From Actinomyces capricornis (GTDB taxonomy: Bacteria; Actinomycetota; Actinomycetes; Actinomycetales; Actinomycetaceae): a stretch of DNA of 64,000 nucleotides. Below, one piece after another: positions 8,635-18,525 of this stretch (position 1 is its first letter; every line of letters starts with the position of its first letter). A program made the position numbers and the translations under genes. Below the pieces are notes generated by a model. It had not been told where the DNA came from, searched no databases, and saw nothing but the letters and a program-made list of their open reading frames with translations. Location of the stretch: positions 124,001 to 188,000 of the forward strand of contig NZ_AP025017.1 in the NCBI RefSeq assembly GCF_019974135.1, written 5' to 3'.

Positions 8635-10026
8635 TCACGGCGCCGGCGTCGCCGACTCCGAGGGCTCCTGGGGCGCCCCGTCCTGCGGTGGGGCCGCGGG
8701 CTCCTGCTGGTCCGGCACCGCGCCGGGCTCAGCGCCGGGCTCGACTCCGGGCTCAGCGCCCTCCGGGCCGGGATCGGCGGGCGTGGAGTCCGGCGCCTGC
8801 TCCGGGGAGGCCGGCTGGGCGCCGTCATCCGCCGTCCCTGCCGTGCCCGGGGCAGCCGGGCTCTGGGCCGCGGGCGTCTGGGAGGTCGTGGGCGACTTGG
8901 AGGACACGTCGTAGACCGCGGCGGGCGTCTGGAGCAGGACGGTCAGGACCTTGGACTTGCGCGCATTGTCCTTGCTCTCCCCCCACACGACGGTGGCGCC
9001 GTCGCTCAGGGTCAGGGTCACCTGCCCCGTGGTGGTGGCCGAGCCGCTGACGACGCGGGCCAGCACCTGGGGGTCCAGGGCCCCGGCCACCTCGGCGACG
9101 GCGGAGACCTGCGCGGCGCTGAGCTCCCCGCCGGTGCCGGCCTGCCCCGGGCCCTGCCCCTCGGCGACGATCGTCACCAGGCCCTGGGGGGCCTCGGGCG
9201 CGACCTCCAGGACCACGGCCTGATCATCGAGGACCTCCACGCCCGCATCGGTGTGGCGGGCGGCCACCGGGACCCTCATGCTCAGCTCGACACTCAGCCC
9301 ATGGGGCCAGGAGCGGGTTACCTGGGCCGAGCGGACCCGCACCAGGCCGTCCCCGACCTTCTCGGAGAGCTCGGCCATGTCCAGGCGCAGCAGGGAGCGC
9401 CCCTCATAGGGGGCCAGGATCTGGCGCACCTGACTGTCCTGGACGCTGCCATCCGATCCCGTGACCCCGATGCCGGCGGTGCGCAGCGCCAGCAGGGGGG
9501 AGAACAGCAGCCCCCAGCCCAGGGCCGCCACCAGGGCCACCACCAGCAGGCAGGCCAGCACCCAGCGCATCCGCAGTCTCATCAGGGCACGGCGGCGCTC
9601 GGCCAGGCGGTCCGCCAGGCCGGTGGAGACCACGCGGTCGGCGCGGCCCTCACGGCGCAGCTCGATGGCGGGCCGCCGGCTGAAGACGGTCAGCTCCGAG
9701 GAGTGCTCCGTGCGTTCCTGGGGCCCCTCCTCGCGCTCCGGGCCCGTGGCCGGGTGCGAGCCCTTCTCGGGGCGGGTCGAGGAGCTGCCGGCACCGGCGC
9801 CCCCGCGGCCGGTGGACGCGTGGCCCCCTGAGCTCTGGGCGGCGGTGCGTCGGGGCCGCCCTCCGCGCGTGGGCGCGCCGGTCCCTCCCTGCGCGGATCG
9901 TGAGCCGGCCGCCCGCCGGCCGGCGCCCCCTCGCCGCCCGCCGGCGGAGGCCGGAGGCACGCTGGGGGGCAGCGGGTCCTCCTCCGGGGGGTCGGGCTGG
10001 CGCCTGGGGGCCCTGGGCTTCCTCAT
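8635..10026 (-). CDS. ftsQ: Division septum protein FtsQ
   Basis: This bitopic membrane protein links the Z-ring to wall synthesis. A long basic, Pro/Gly-rich cytoplasmic region (about 1-148) precedes one transmembrane segment (WVLACLLVVALVAALGWGLLF, about 154-174) and the external POTRA domain (from LRTAGIGVTGSDGSVQD). After the FtsQ core there is an acidic Pro/Ala/Glu-rich tail of roughly 80 residues. At 463 aa it is nearly twice the size of many FtsQ proteins because of these tails. Its ATG overlaps the murC stop by four bases. Confidence 0.92.
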   Translation of the reverse strand: MRKPRAPRRQPDPPEEDPLPPSVPPASAGGRRGGAGRRAAGSRSAQGGTGAPTRGGRPRRTAAQSSGGHASTGRGGAGAGSSSTRPEKGSHPATGPEREEGPQERTEHSSELTVFSRRPAIELRREGRADRVVSTGLADRLAERRRALMRLRMRWVLACLLVVALVAALGWGLLFSPLLALRTAGIGVTGSDGSVQDSQVRQILAPYEGRSLLRLDMAELSEKVGDGLVRVRSAQVTRSWPHGLSVELSMRVPVAARHTDAGVEVLDDQAVVLEVAPEAPQGLVTIVAEGQGPGQAGTGGELSAAQVSAVAEVAGALDPQVLARVVSGSATTTGQVTLTLSDGATVVWGESKDNARKSKVLTVLLQTPAAVYDVSSKSPTTSQTPAAQSPAAPGTAGTADDGAQPASPEQAPDSTPADPGPEGAEPGVEPGAEPGAVPDQQEPAAPPQDGAPQEPSESATPAP

Positions 10027-11657
10027 CGATCCTGCCGCTCCCCAGTCTCGGCGGCGCCCGCTGGGCGGGGCAGGCCCTGGGCCGGTCCGCCGGGCTCGCG
10101 CCGGGCCAGGGCCTGGAGCACCTCGGCGCCCAGCTCGGTGACATCCCCGGCGCCCACGGTGAGCACGAGGTCCCCGGGGCGGGCCAGGTCGGCGATGGTG
10201 CGGGCCGCCTCAAGGCGCTGGGGCACGAAGTGCACCCCCTGAGCACTCATGCGCCCGGTGATGGTCTGACCGGTGATCCCGGGGAAGTCGGCCTGAGCCT
10301 CGCGGGCGGGGTAGATGTCGGTGACCACGACCACCTCGGCGCCGCTGAGGGCCGTGGCGAAGCGGTCGGCGAAGGCCTGGGTGCGGGAGAACAGGTGGGG
10401 CTGGAAGAGCACGAGGATCCGCCCGCCCCTGCCCTGGGCGACCTGGCGGGCCGAGGACAGCAGGGCTTCGATCTCGGTGGGGTGGTGGGCGTAGTCGTCG
10501 ATGACGAGCACGCCGTCGGCCTCGCCCCGCTGCTCGAAGCGGCGCCCGGTGCCGCCGAAGGCCCCCAGGGCTCGCGCCATGGCCTCGGGCTCGACGCCCA
10601 GCTCGATACCGGCCGCCCAGGCGCCGGCCGCGTCCAGGGCCACGTGGTCGGCCGGGACCGCCAGCTCCAGGGTCGCCTGCGCGACCTGCTGGGGCACGCC
10701 CTGCGGCTCCCACCGGCTCAGGGTCAGCACCGCCCGGGTCGAGGCCGCGCCGCGCTGGAGGATCTCCAGATGGACGTGCCCCTCCCCCACCGCTGCGCCT
10801 CCGGGCAGGTCCTGGGGGCGGTGGAAGGAGAAGGTGACCACCCGCAGGCCGTCCTGGGCGGCGCGCCGGGCCAGCCGCAGCGAGCCGGCGTCCTGGGCGC
10901 AGGCCACGAGCAGGCCACCGGGCCGCAGCCGGTGGGCGAAGTCGACGAAGGCCTGCTCGAAGGCCTCGGTGGTGCCGTAGTTGTCCAGGTGGTCGGGCTC
11001 GACATTGGTGACGATCTCGACTCGGGGGCTGTAGTTCAGGAAGGAGCGGTCGGACTCGTCCGCCTCGGCCACGAAGGCGCTGCCGCCGCCCAGATGCGCC
11101 CCGGTCCCCAGGGCGCGCACCGTGCCGCCGATGGCGAAGGAGGGGTCCTGCCCGGCGACCCTGAGGGCCTGGGCGAGCATGCCCGAGGTGGTGGTCTTGC
11201 CGTGGGCCCCGGCCACCGCCACGAAGTCGAGGCCCTGGGCGGCCAGGGCCAGGGCCTGGGAGCGGTGGATGACCTCCTGGCCGCGCCGGCGGGCGACGAC
11301 CAGCTCGGGGTTGTCCTGCCGGATCGCGGTGGAGACCACGACGGTGGCCTCGGGCGGCACCTGGTGGGCCTCGTGCCCCCGGTGGACCGGCAGGCCGAGG
11401 CCGGCCAGGCGCTCGAAGGCCGGGCCCCCGACGGCGTCGGAGCCCGAGACCCGCGCGCCGCGGGCCTCGAGCAGCTGGGCGACCACGCTCATCCCCGCCC
11501 CACCCACACCGATGAGGTGGAAGGCGCGGCCCGCCAGTGCCCGGGCCGGCTCGGCACCCGGGCCTGAGGCCGCCCGGGCTGGCGCTGCGGGGGCCGGGGC
11601 CTCATCCTGGGCCCGCTCCGGTGCGGGGGCCTGCGGGTGGTCGTGGGTCGGGCTCAT
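10023..11657 (-). CDS. murC: UDP-N-acetylmuramate--L-alanine ligase
   Basis: MurC adds the first amino acid to UDP-MurNAc. The Rossmann motif FHLIGVGGAGMSVVAQLLEARG, the ATP loop AGAHGKTTTSGMLAQAL and VIDDYAHHPTEI are clear. I chose ATG 11657 (MSPTHDHPQ) because it has CAGGAG with good spacing. The ATG at 11702 overlaps the murG end but its AGGAGG touches the start codon. This gives 544 aa, with about 45 low-complexity residues before the domain. The 3' end overlaps ftsQ by four bases. Confidence 0.95.
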   Translation of the reverse strand: MSPTHDHPQAPAPERAQDEAPAPAAPARAASGPGAEPARALAGRAFHLIGVGGAGMSVVAQLLEARGARVSGSDAVGGPAFERLAGLGLPVHRGHEAHQVPPEATVVVSTAIRQDNPELVVARRRGQEVIHRSQALALAAQGLDFVAVAGAHGKTTTSGMLAQALRVAGQDPSFAIGGTVRALGTGAHLGGGSAFVAEADESDRSFLNYSPRVEIVTNVEPDHLDNYGTTEAFEQAFVDFAHRLRPGGLLVACAQDAGSLRLARRAAQDGLRVVTFSFHRPQDLPGGAAVGEGHVHLEILQRGAASTRAVLTLSRWEPQGVPQQVAQATLELAVPADHVALDAAGAWAAGIELGVEPEAMARALGAFGGTGRRFEQRGEADGVLVIDDYAHHPTEIEALLSSARQVAQGRGGRILVLFQPHLFSRTQAFADRFATALSGAEVVVVTDIYPAREAQADFPGITGQTITGRMSAQGVHFVPQRLEAARTIADLARPGDLVLTVGAGDVTELGAEVLQALARREPGGPAQGLPRPAGAAETGERQDR

Positions 11658-11691
11658 CGGTGCTCCTGTGGGCGCTGTGCGGGTGTCGTTG

Positions 11692-13008
11692 TCATCGCTC
11701 ATCCTCCTGGTCCGGCTCGGGCTGCCGGCCGGCGCACTGGCGGATGAGGGCGCCCAGGCGGGCGGCGGCGTCCTGCACGCCCGTGGCCGCAGCCGCCCGG
11801 GCCATGGACTGCTGCTCCTGGGGATCAGTGATGAGGGCGGTGAAGTCCAGGACGTCGCCGCCCTCCAGCTCGGCGTCCAGCACCATGCGCCCACCACCGG
11901 CGGCCAGGACATCGGCGGCGTTGAGCCGCTGCTCGCCGTTGCCGATGGGCAGGGGAACGTACAGGGCGGGCAGGCCCAGGGCGGTCAGCTCGGCCACGGT
12001 GCCCGCCCCGGAGCGGCACAGCACGCCGTCGGCGCAGGCGTAGGCCTGCTCCATGGCGGTGAGGTAGTCCAGGATGTGGTAGCGCTCGGCCAGGTCCGCC
12101 GGCGCCCCGGCCTCGATGGCGGCGCTCAGGGCCGCGCGCACGGGGGCGTCCTTGTCCCGCCCGGTGAGGTGGAGGACCTGGAGAGCGGCAGGCAGGCGGT
12201 CGAGCACCGAGCCCAGGACCTCGTTGAGGCGCTGGGCCCCGAGCGACCCCCCGGTGACCAGGAGGGTGGGCCGCTCGGGGTCCAGCCCCAGGGCGGCAGC
12301 CCCCTCCTGCCGGGCGCGCCGGGCCCCGGCCGGGGTGGAGCGGGCCCGGACCAGGGCGGCGATGTCGGGGCGCAGGGGCAGGCCGGTGACCTCGGTGCGG
12401 CCCTTGGAGGCGGTCAGGCGGGTGGAGGGGAAGGTCAGGGCCACCGCCTTGGCCCAGGAGGCGCCCAACCGGTTGGCCAGCCCCGGGCGGGCGTTCTGCT
12501 CATGGATGACCACCGGCACCCCGGCCTTGCGGGCGGCCAGGTAGGCGGGGGTCGAGACATAGCCGCCGAAGCCCACGACGACGTCGGCCTGGACCGCCTC
12601 GATGGCCTCGGTCGCCGCGCTGATGGCCCGCCCCAGGCGCTGGGGCAGGCGCAGCAGGTCGCCGCTGGGGCGGCGGGGCAGCGGCACGCGCGGCACATGC
12701 GCCAGCTCGTGGCCCGCCTCGGGCACCAGGCGCTGCTCCAGGCCCTCGGCCGTTCCCAGCACGAGGATCTGCGTTTCGGGATCCCCGCCCGCATCCGGGT
12801 CGCGCAGGATCGCGGCGGTGGCCAGCAGGGGGTTGATATGCCCGGCGGTACCGCCACCGGCCAGGAGCACGCGCAGCGGCGCACCGGCGGTGGCGGGCGG
12901 CTGCTGCCCGCTGGGCGCCGGATCCGGGCTCTGGGCGGCCTCGTGGCTGCCGGGGCCCGCCGGCGCGGGACCGCCCGGGGTGGCGGGGTGGTCGGGGGTC
13001 TCAGGCAC
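11692..13008 (-). CDS. murG: UDP-GlcNAc:undecaprenyl-PP-MurNAc-pentapeptide GlcNAc transferase
   Basis: MurG converts lipid I to lipid II on the inner membrane face. Signature motifs are LLAGGGTAGHINPLLA (about 49-64), VVGFGGYVSTPAYLAA, VVIHEQNARPGLANR and LVTGGSLGAQRLNE, with the donor-site RSGAGTVAELTALGLPALYVPLP. The GTG start has AAGGAGG four bases upstream. The first 44 residues are Pro/Ala-rich and precede the GT-B fold. The start overlaps the 3' end of ftsW by 8 nt. Confidence 0.96.
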   Translation of the reverse strand: MPETPDHPATPGGPAPAGPGSHEAAQSPDPAPSGQQPPATAGAPLRVLLAGGGTAGHINPLLATAAILRDPDAGGDPETQILVLGTAEGLEQRLVPEAGHELAHVPRVPLPRRPSGDLLRLPQRLGRAISAATEAIEAVQADVVVGFGGYVSTPAYLAARKAGVPVVIHEQNARPGLANRLGASWAKAVALTFPSTRLTASKGRTEVTGLPLRPDIAALVRARSTPAGARRARQEGAAALGLDPERPTLLVTGGSLGAQRLNEVLGSVLDRLPAALQVLHLTGRDKDAPVRAALSAAIEAGAPADLAERYHILDYLTAMEQAYACADGVLCRSGAGTVAELTALGLPALYVPLPIGNGEQRLNAADVLAAGGGRMVLDAELEGGDVLDFTALITDPQEQQSMARAAAATGVQDAAARLGALIRQCAGRQPEPDQEDER

Positions 13009-14299
13009 GGTTCCTCCTTGGGACGATGACCGCCAGGGTGCGGCGCAGGGCGCCGGGGCTGGAGGTCAGCGCCTCCTGGGCCCCCGGCTCGTGGCGTGCG
13101 AAGGCCAGCAGGACGCCCACGGCCAGCAGCACGGAGACCAGGGCGGTACCACCGCGGCTGATCAGGGGCAGGGGCACGCCCAGGACGGGCAGGATCCCGG
13201 TGACCACCATCATATTGATGAGGGCCTGGCCCACGATCCACGCACCGATGGCCGAGGTGGTGGCGATGACGTGGGTCTGGGTGTGGCGGCGCATGAGGCG
13301 CAGGCAGCAGGCGCCGATGGCGGCGAACAGGGCGATGACCACCAGGGCGCCGATAAGGCCGAACTCCTCGCCCAGGACGGCGAAGATGTAGTCGGAGTCG
13401 GCCTGGGTGAGGTAGCCCCACTTCTGGCGCGAGGAGCCGGGGCCCACGCCGAACCAGCCCCCGGTGCCCAGGGCCCAGCGCGCATGCATGGGCTGGTAGC
13501 CCACCCCGGTGGGGTCGGCGGCCTCGGGGTGGAGCCAGGCGATGATGCGGGCTCGCCGGTTGGACGAGAGCATCGAGGCACCCAGGAAGCCCAGGACGCC
13601 CAGGACGCCCAGGCCCGCGAACCAGCCCGGGCGCAGGCCGCCCACCCACAGGGCCCCGGCCACGATGAGCACGAGGATGATGACCGTGCCCAGGTCCTGG
13701 CCCGCCAGGACGGTAACGATCGCCAGGCACACCGCGCCCCAGCCCACGGTGTAGGCGGCACCTCGGCGCCCCGCCGCATACCAGGTGATGAGGGTGCCCA
13801 GCACCAGGGCCAGGGCCAGCTTGATGAACTCCGAGGGCTGGGCGGTGCCGATGCCCGGGATGAGGATCCAGTTGCGGTTGCCGTAGACATTGACCCCGAT
13901 GGGGGTGAAGACGAGAGCCTGGAGGGCCAGGCTGGCCACCAGCAGCACCCAGGCCATGCGGGGGAACCACCGCAGGGGCATGCGCGAGACGGCCAGCATC
14001 CCCAGCACCCCCACCACGGCGAAGCCGAGGTACTTGGCGAAGTCGGTGAACGCGTTGCCGCCGGTGGCCGCCACGACGACGGACTGCACCGAGAAGACCA
14101 TGATGAGCCCCAGGGTCAGCAGCAGCAGCGTGGACAGCAGCAGCACGTAGTAGGTCAGGGTGGCCGGCTCGGTGCTGCGGCGCGCCTGCGCGGCCTCCTG
14201 GGCCGTCGAGGCCTCCGGGCGGCGGGCCAGATGCGGCAGGCGCCAGCGCGACCGGCGCCGGGAGCCGTCGCCGCCCGCCTCCTGGCCCCTGAGCCCCAT
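13001..14299 (-). CDS. ftsW: Septal peptidoglycan glycosyltransferase FtsW (SEDS family)
   Basis: FtsW is the multi-pass SEDS polymerase that works with the FtsI transpeptidase. About ten hydrophobic segments are visible from residue 56 onward. Family motifs include WILIPGIGTAQPSEFIKLALAL, DLGTVIILVL and SDYIFAVLGEEFGLIGAL, ending PLPLISRGGTALV. ATG 14299 (MGLRGQEAGG) gives 432 aa. A GTG at 14317 would overlap the murD stop as GTGA, the arrangement seen elsewhere in this cluster, and is a real alternative. Confidence 0.95.
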   Translation of the reverse strand: MGLRGQEAGGDGSRRRSRWRLPHLARRPEASTAQEAAQARRSTEPATLTYYVLLLSTLLLLTLGLIMVFSVQSVVVAATGGNAFTDFAKYLGFAVVGVLGMLAVSRMPLRWFPRMAWVLLVASLALQALVFTPIGVNVYGNRNWILIPGIGTAQPSEFIKLALALVLGTLITWYAAGRRGAAYTVGWGAVCLAIVTVLAGQDLGTVIILVLIVAGALWVGGLRPGWFAGLGVLGVLGFLGASMLSSNRRARIIAWLHPEAADPTGVGYQPMHARWALGTGGWFGVGPGSSRQKWGYLTQADSDYIFAVLGEEFGLIGALVVIALFAAIGACCLRLMRRHTQTHVIATTSAIGAWIVGQALINMMVVTGILPVLGVPLPLISRGGTALVSVLLAVGVLLAFARHEPGAQEALTSSPGALRRTLAVIVPRRNRA

Positions 14300-14313
14300 G
14301 ACTGCCGGCGTCC

Positions 14314-15876
14314 TCACGCCTCCTGCCCCCCGCCGGCCCCGGGGACCTGCGCTGTCCTCTGCTCCGCCCGCTGGGCCGCGGCACGGGCGGCCTCGGCGAA
14401 CAGGTCGCCGCGCTGGGCGTAGGAGGAGAACTGGTCCCAGGAGGCGCAGGCCGGGGCGAGCAGCACGGTGTCGCCGGGGCGGGCCATCGCCGCGGCGGCA
14501 CGCACGGCCGCCTCCATGAGGGCCTGAGGCTCGGCGTCGGCGATGGTGGTCACGGGCAGGCCGGGGGCCTGGGCCTCCAGCGCCGCCAGGGCCTGGCTCT
14601 GGTCCTTGCCGATGACGACGGCGCCGCGCAGGCGTGAGCGCACGGCCCCGACGAGCTCGTGGAGGCTGGCGCCCTTGGTGTCGCCTCCCACGATCCACAC
14701 CCCGCGGCCCTCGGGCAGGGCGCTGAGGGCCGCCTGGGCCGCATGGGGGTTGGTGGCCTTGGAGTCGTTGACCCAGGTCACTCCCCCGCCCTGGGCGGCG
14801 GTGGCGCTGCGGTGGGCGCCCGGGGTGAAGGCCCGCAGGCCCTGGGCCACCGCCTGGGCGTGGACGCCGGCGGCCCGAGCCAGAGCCGCTGCGGCCAGGG
14901 CGTCGGCCAGGAGGTGGGCGGGCAGATCCTCGGCCCGGCCCGTGGGCGCCAGGTGGGCCAGGTCGGCGGTGGTGGCCAGCTCGACGCCGTGATCGGCGCG
15001 CCGGTCGTGGAAGGCGCGGTCGACCAGGAGGTCCTCGACCATGCCCACCTGCCCCAGGCCGGGCACGCCCAGGGTGAAGCCGACGGCGCGGCAGCCCTCG
15101 ACCACATCGGCGTCGCGGACCATCCGCTCGGTGGCCGCATCGGCGGTGCTGTAGACCGCCGCGCGGCGCGTGCCCTGGTAGATGCGCGCCTTGTCGGCGG
15201 CGTAGGCCTCCATGCCTCCGTGCCAGTCGAGGTGGTCGGCGGCCAGGTTGAGGCAGGCCGAGGCCAGGGGCGAGAGGCTGTGGGTGGTGTGCAGCTGGAA
15301 GCTGGAGAGCTCCACGGCCAGCGCCTGGGCGCCCCCGGACAGGACGGCCTCGATGACGGGGGTGCCGATATTGCCCACGGCCGGGGCTCGCAGCCCCGCG
15401 GCCTGAAGGATCTGCGCGAGCATGGTCACCGTCGTGGTCTTGCCGTCGGTGCCGGTCAGGGTCAGCCAGGGCGCCTGGCCGGAGGCCGCGGACCCCTGGA
15501 GCCTCCAGGCGAGCTCGACCTCGCTCCAGGTCTCCAGGCCCAGGCCCGCGGCCCGGGTGAGGACCGGGCCGGTGGCGGGCACCCCCGGGGAGACGATGAG
15601 CAGTCCCAGGTCGGCCTCCTCCAGGGCGCCGGCGATCTCCTCGGCGGTACCGGCGGTGGCCCTGGCCACGGGCCGGGTGAGGGCATCGAGGCCGGCGGCG
15701 CGGGTGTCGAAGGCGTGGACCCGGGCGCCCAGGGTCTCCAGCGCCTCGATGACGGCCTGACCGGTGCGCCCCAGCCCGACGACGCCGACCCTGGCACCCC
15801 GGAGCTGGTCGGCCAGGCCCGGGCGGGCCGGGGCGGCGGCGCCCATGGCGGGCACTGGCTCCTCGTTACTGCTCAC
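14314..15876 (-). CDS. murD: UDP-N-acetylmuramoyl-L-alanine--D-glutamate ligase
   Basis: MurD adds D-Glu to UDP-MurNAc-Ala. VGVVGLGRTGQAVIEAL opens the N-terminal domain, TLTGTDGKTTTVTMLAQIL is the ATP loop, and AVELSSFQLHTTHSL and WVNDSKATNPHAA are conserved MurD motifs. The GTG at 15876 has a poor Shine-Dalgarno. An ATG ten codons inside (MGAAAPARPG) is an alternative. About 98 nt separate it from mraY, one of the larger gaps in the cluster. Confidence 0.95.
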   Translation of the reverse strand: MSSNEEPVPAMGAAAPARPGLADQLRGARVGVVGLGRTGQAVIEALETLGARVHAFDTRAAGLDALTRPVARATAGTAEEIAGALEEADLGLLIVSPGVPATGPVLTRAAGLGLETWSEVELAWRLQGSAASGQAPWLTLTGTDGKTTTVTMLAQILQAAGLRAPAVGNIGTPVIEAVLSGGAQALAVELSSFQLHTTHSLSPLASACLNLAADHLDWHGGMEAYAADKARIYQGTRRAAVYSTADAATERMVRDADVVEGCRAVGFTLGVPGLGQVGMVEDLLVDRAFHDRRADHGVELATTADLAHLAPTGRAEDLPAHLLADALAAAALARAAGVHAQAVAQGLRAFTPGAHRSATAAQGGGVTWVNDSKATNPHAAQAALSALPEGRGVWIVGGDTKGASLHELVGAVRSRLRGAVVIGKDQSQALAALEAQAPGLPVTTIADAEPQALMEAAVRAAAAMARPGDTVLLAPACASWDQFSSYAQRGDLFAEAARAAAQRAEQRTAQVPGAGGGQEA

Positions 15877-15973
15877 GGTTGTGGCTCACGCTCCTGGTCG
15901 GGGACGGTGGGTCCGCTCTTCCACTGCTCTTGTGGTCTCGGTGGGCGCCGTGCGCGCCCGGGCCGCCGCAGCC

Positions 15974-17062
15974 TCAGGCCACGAGGTACTCGGCGTAGAA
16001 CAGGCCCAGGCCCACAATGACGCACAGGCCCGCGATGATCCAGAAGCGGATCACCACATTGACCTCGCTCCATCCTCCCAGTTCGAAGTGGTGATGGAGG
16101 GGAGCCATGCGGAAGACACGCTTACCTGTGATCTTGAACGAGCCGATCTGGATGACATCGCTGAGGACCTCGGCCAGGAACAGCCCGCCCAGGATGACGG
16201 CGAGGAACTCGGTGCGGGTCAGGATCGACAGGCCCGCCAGGGCCCCGCCCAGGGCCAGGGAGCCGGTGTCGCCCATGAAGATCTTGGCCGGGGAGGCGTT
16301 CCACCACAGGAAGCCGAAGCAGGCCCCCATGAGGGCCACCGAGATCATGGCCAGGTCCCGGGGGTCGCGCACCTGGTAGCAGGTGGTGGCCACCACCTCG
16401 GAGTGGCCGTAGAGGCAGGACTGGTTGATCTGCCAGACCCCGATGAGGGTGTAGGCGCCGAAGACCATGGCGCTGGCCCCGGCCGCCAGACCGTCCAGGC
16501 CGTCGGTGAGGTTGACGGCATTGGACCAGGCGGTGATGAGGAAGTTGGCCCAGATGATGAACAGGACCAGTCCCACCGCCGCCCCCGCGAAGGCCAGGTC
16601 GATGCTGGAGTCGCGGGCGAAGGACAGCCTGGTGGAGGCGGGGGTCAGCCCGTTGCGATCGGCGTAGTTGAGGGCCAGGACGGAGAAGAGGATGCCGATG
16701 AAGGCCTGGCCGGCGATCTTCTGCCAGGCGCGCAGTCCCAGGGATCGCTGCTTGGAGATCTTGGAGAAGTCGTCGAGGAATCCGATGAGGGCCAGCCCCA
16801 CCACCAGCAGGAGCAGGAGGACCCCCGAGGCGCCCGGGACGCGCTGCTGGCTGAGGTTGGCCACTGCGTAGCCCAGGACCGTGGAGGCGATGATGACCAC
16901 ACCGCCCATGGTGGGCGTGCCGCGCTTGGTGAAGTGTCCCTGGGGACCGTCCTGGCGGATGAACTGCCCGTACTCCCTGACCTGGAGGTAGCGGATGAGC
17001 AGTGGTGTGCCCAGGAGTGTGCCGACGAGTCCGATCACGCCGGAGATGAGGATGGCAGTCAT
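15974..17062 (-). CDS. mraY: Phospho-MurNAc-pentapeptide translocase
   Basis: MraY transfers phospho-MurNAc-pentapeptide to undecaprenyl phosphate, making lipid I. The 362-aa protein is a ten-helix membrane enzyme with the motifs FTKRGTPTMGG, LGFLDD-like IGFLDDFSKI, NAVNLTDGLDGLAAG and FMGDTGSLALGG, which carry the catalytic Asp residues. MAPLHHHFELGGW lies near the C-terminus. The ATG overlaps the murF stop (ATGA), so the pair is translationally coupled. Confidence 0.97.
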   Translation of the reverse strand: MTAILISGVIGLVGTLLGTPLLIRYLQVREYGQFIRQDGPQGHFTKRGTPTMGGVVIIASTVLGYAVANLSQQRVPGASGVLLLLLVVGLALIGFLDDFSKISKQRSLGLRAWQKIAGQAFIGILFSVLALNYADRNGLTPASTRLSFARDSSIDLAFAGAAVGLVLFIIWANFLITAWSNAVNLTDGLDGLAAGASAMVFGAYTLIGVWQINQSCLYGHSEVVATTCYQVRDPRDLAMISVALMGACFGFLWWNASPAKIFMGDTGSLALGGALAGLSILTRTEFLAVILGGLFLAEVLSDVIQIGSFKITGKRVFRMAPLHHHFELGGWSEVNVVIRFWIIAGLCVIVGLGLFYAEYLVA

Positions 17063-18525
17063 CGGGGGCGAGCCTCCTTGAGGTGGTCGGCCAGCCGCCA
17101 GGCGCCTGAGCCGTTGGATCCCTTGACCAGGACGGCATCGCCGTCCTGGAGCAGCGTACCGATCTGGTCGATGGCGGTGGCCGCGTCGGGGAAGGCGAGT
17201 GTCCGGGTCCCCAGGGCGCCGGCGGCCTTGAGGGCGGGGGCGGTGCCCTCGCCGATGCCGATGAGCAGGGCGGCTCCGGCCTGGTGGGCGAGCTCGCCGG
17301 TGCGGCGGTGGTCGGCCTGTGAGCTCTCCCCCAGCTCCAGCATCTCCGAGACGACGACGACGCGGCGCCGCTGGGCAGCCAGGTCGGGCAGGGCGGCCAG
17401 GGCGGCGGTCATGGAGTCGATATTGGCGTTGTAGGAGTCATCGATGAGGAGCAGGTCCCCGCCCAGGGTCTGGATATCCATGCGGTGGGGGCTCTCAATG
17501 CTCACCGCTGCGAGCTGCTCGGCGATGAGGTCTGCGGGCACGCCCGCGGACAGTGCCAGCCCGGCGGCTGCCAGGGCATTGGAGACGTTGTGCTCCCCGG
17601 CCACGGCCAGGGTGACGCGGCGGGGGCCCTCCAGGCCGGGCAGGATCAGGTCGAAGGAGGCGCGGGCCCCCCGGCCGAGCTCGACCCCCTGGGCGCGGAT
17701 GTCGGCCGGGCCCTGGCGGGAGAAGGTGAGCACCTCTCCCGGGGCGCGATCGGCCAGGGCGGCGGTACGCGGGTCGTCGGCGTTGAGCAGGGCGGTGCCA
17801 TGGGGCTCCAGCCCGTCGAGGATCTCGGCCTTGGCCTGGGCCACGCCCTCGATGGAGCCGAAGCCGCCCATATGGGCGTGGCCGATCATGAGGATGGCGG
17901 CGGCGTCCAGGGGCGCGATGTCGGTGAGGTAGGCGATGTGGCCGGGGCCGGAGGCGCCCATCTCCAGGACCAGGTAGCGGGTGGACTCATCGGCCTCCAG
18001 GACGGTCAGCGGCAGGCCGATCTCGTTGTTGAAGCTGGCGCGGGGCGCCACGGTGGGGCCGGCTGCCGCCAGGAGCTGGCGGGTGAGGTCCTTGGTGGTG
18101 GTCTTGCCCACCGAGCCGGTCATGGCCACCACGCTCAGGTCGCTGCCACGGTCCCTGGCGGCGGCCCGCAGCCGGGCCAGATGGGTGCGGGCCAGCGCCC
18201 CCAGGGCCTCGACGGTGTCGCTGACCAGGATCAGGCCCAGGGGCGGCTCGTCCCCGGCCCGGGACTCCTGGGAATCCGGGGAGTCCTGGCCTGCCAGCCC
18301 CTGGCGGGCCGCATCCAGGTCACTGACCAGTGCGCCCACGGCGCCCAGGGCGGCCGCGGAGGCCAGGTGGGCGTGGCCATCGGTGCGCTCCCCGGCCACG
18401 GCCACGAACAGGGAGCCCGGGGCGGCCTGGCGCGAGTCGGTGACGACGGGGCCCTCCAGGGGCGCGTCAGGGCCGATGAGGGTGCCGCCGACGGCCTGGG
18501 CGGCCTGGCTGAGGGTGCGGATCAT
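17059..18525 (-). CDS. murF: UDP-MurNAc-tripeptide--D-Ala-D-Ala ligase
   Basis: MurF completes the pentapeptide by adding D-Ala-D-Ala. VTDSRQAAPGSLFVAVAG is the N-terminal UDP-binding motif, MTGSVGKTTTKDLTRQLL the ATP loop, and LLIDDSYNANIDSM the conserved MurF signature. I set the start at MIRTLSQ (18525), whose ATG overlaps the murE TGA by four bases. An upstream in-frame codon at 18537 lies inside murE and is less likely. This gives 488 aa. Confidence 0.95.
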   Translation of the reverse strand: MIRTLSQAAQAVGGTLIGPDAPLEGPVVTDSRQAAPGSLFVAVAGERTDGHAHLASAAALGAVGALVSDLDAARQGLAGQDSPDSQESRAGDEPPLGLILVSDTVEALGALARTHLARLRAAARDRGSDLSVVAMTGSVGKTTTKDLTRQLLAAAGPTVAPRASFNNEIGLPLTVLEADESTRYLVLEMGASGPGHIAYLTDIAPLDAAAILMIGHAHMGGFGSIEGVAQAKAEILDGLEPHGTALLNADDPRTAALADRAPGEVLTFSRQGPADIRAQGVELGRGARASFDLILPGLEGPRRVTLAVAGEHNVSNALAAAGLALSAGVPADLIAEQLAAVSIESPHRMDIQTLGGDLLLIDDSYNANIDSMTAALAALPDLAAQRRRVVVVSEMLELGESSQADHRRTGELAHQAGAALLIGIGEGTAPALKAAGALGTRTLAFPDAATAIDQIGTLLQDGDAVLVKGSNGSGAWRLADHLKEARPR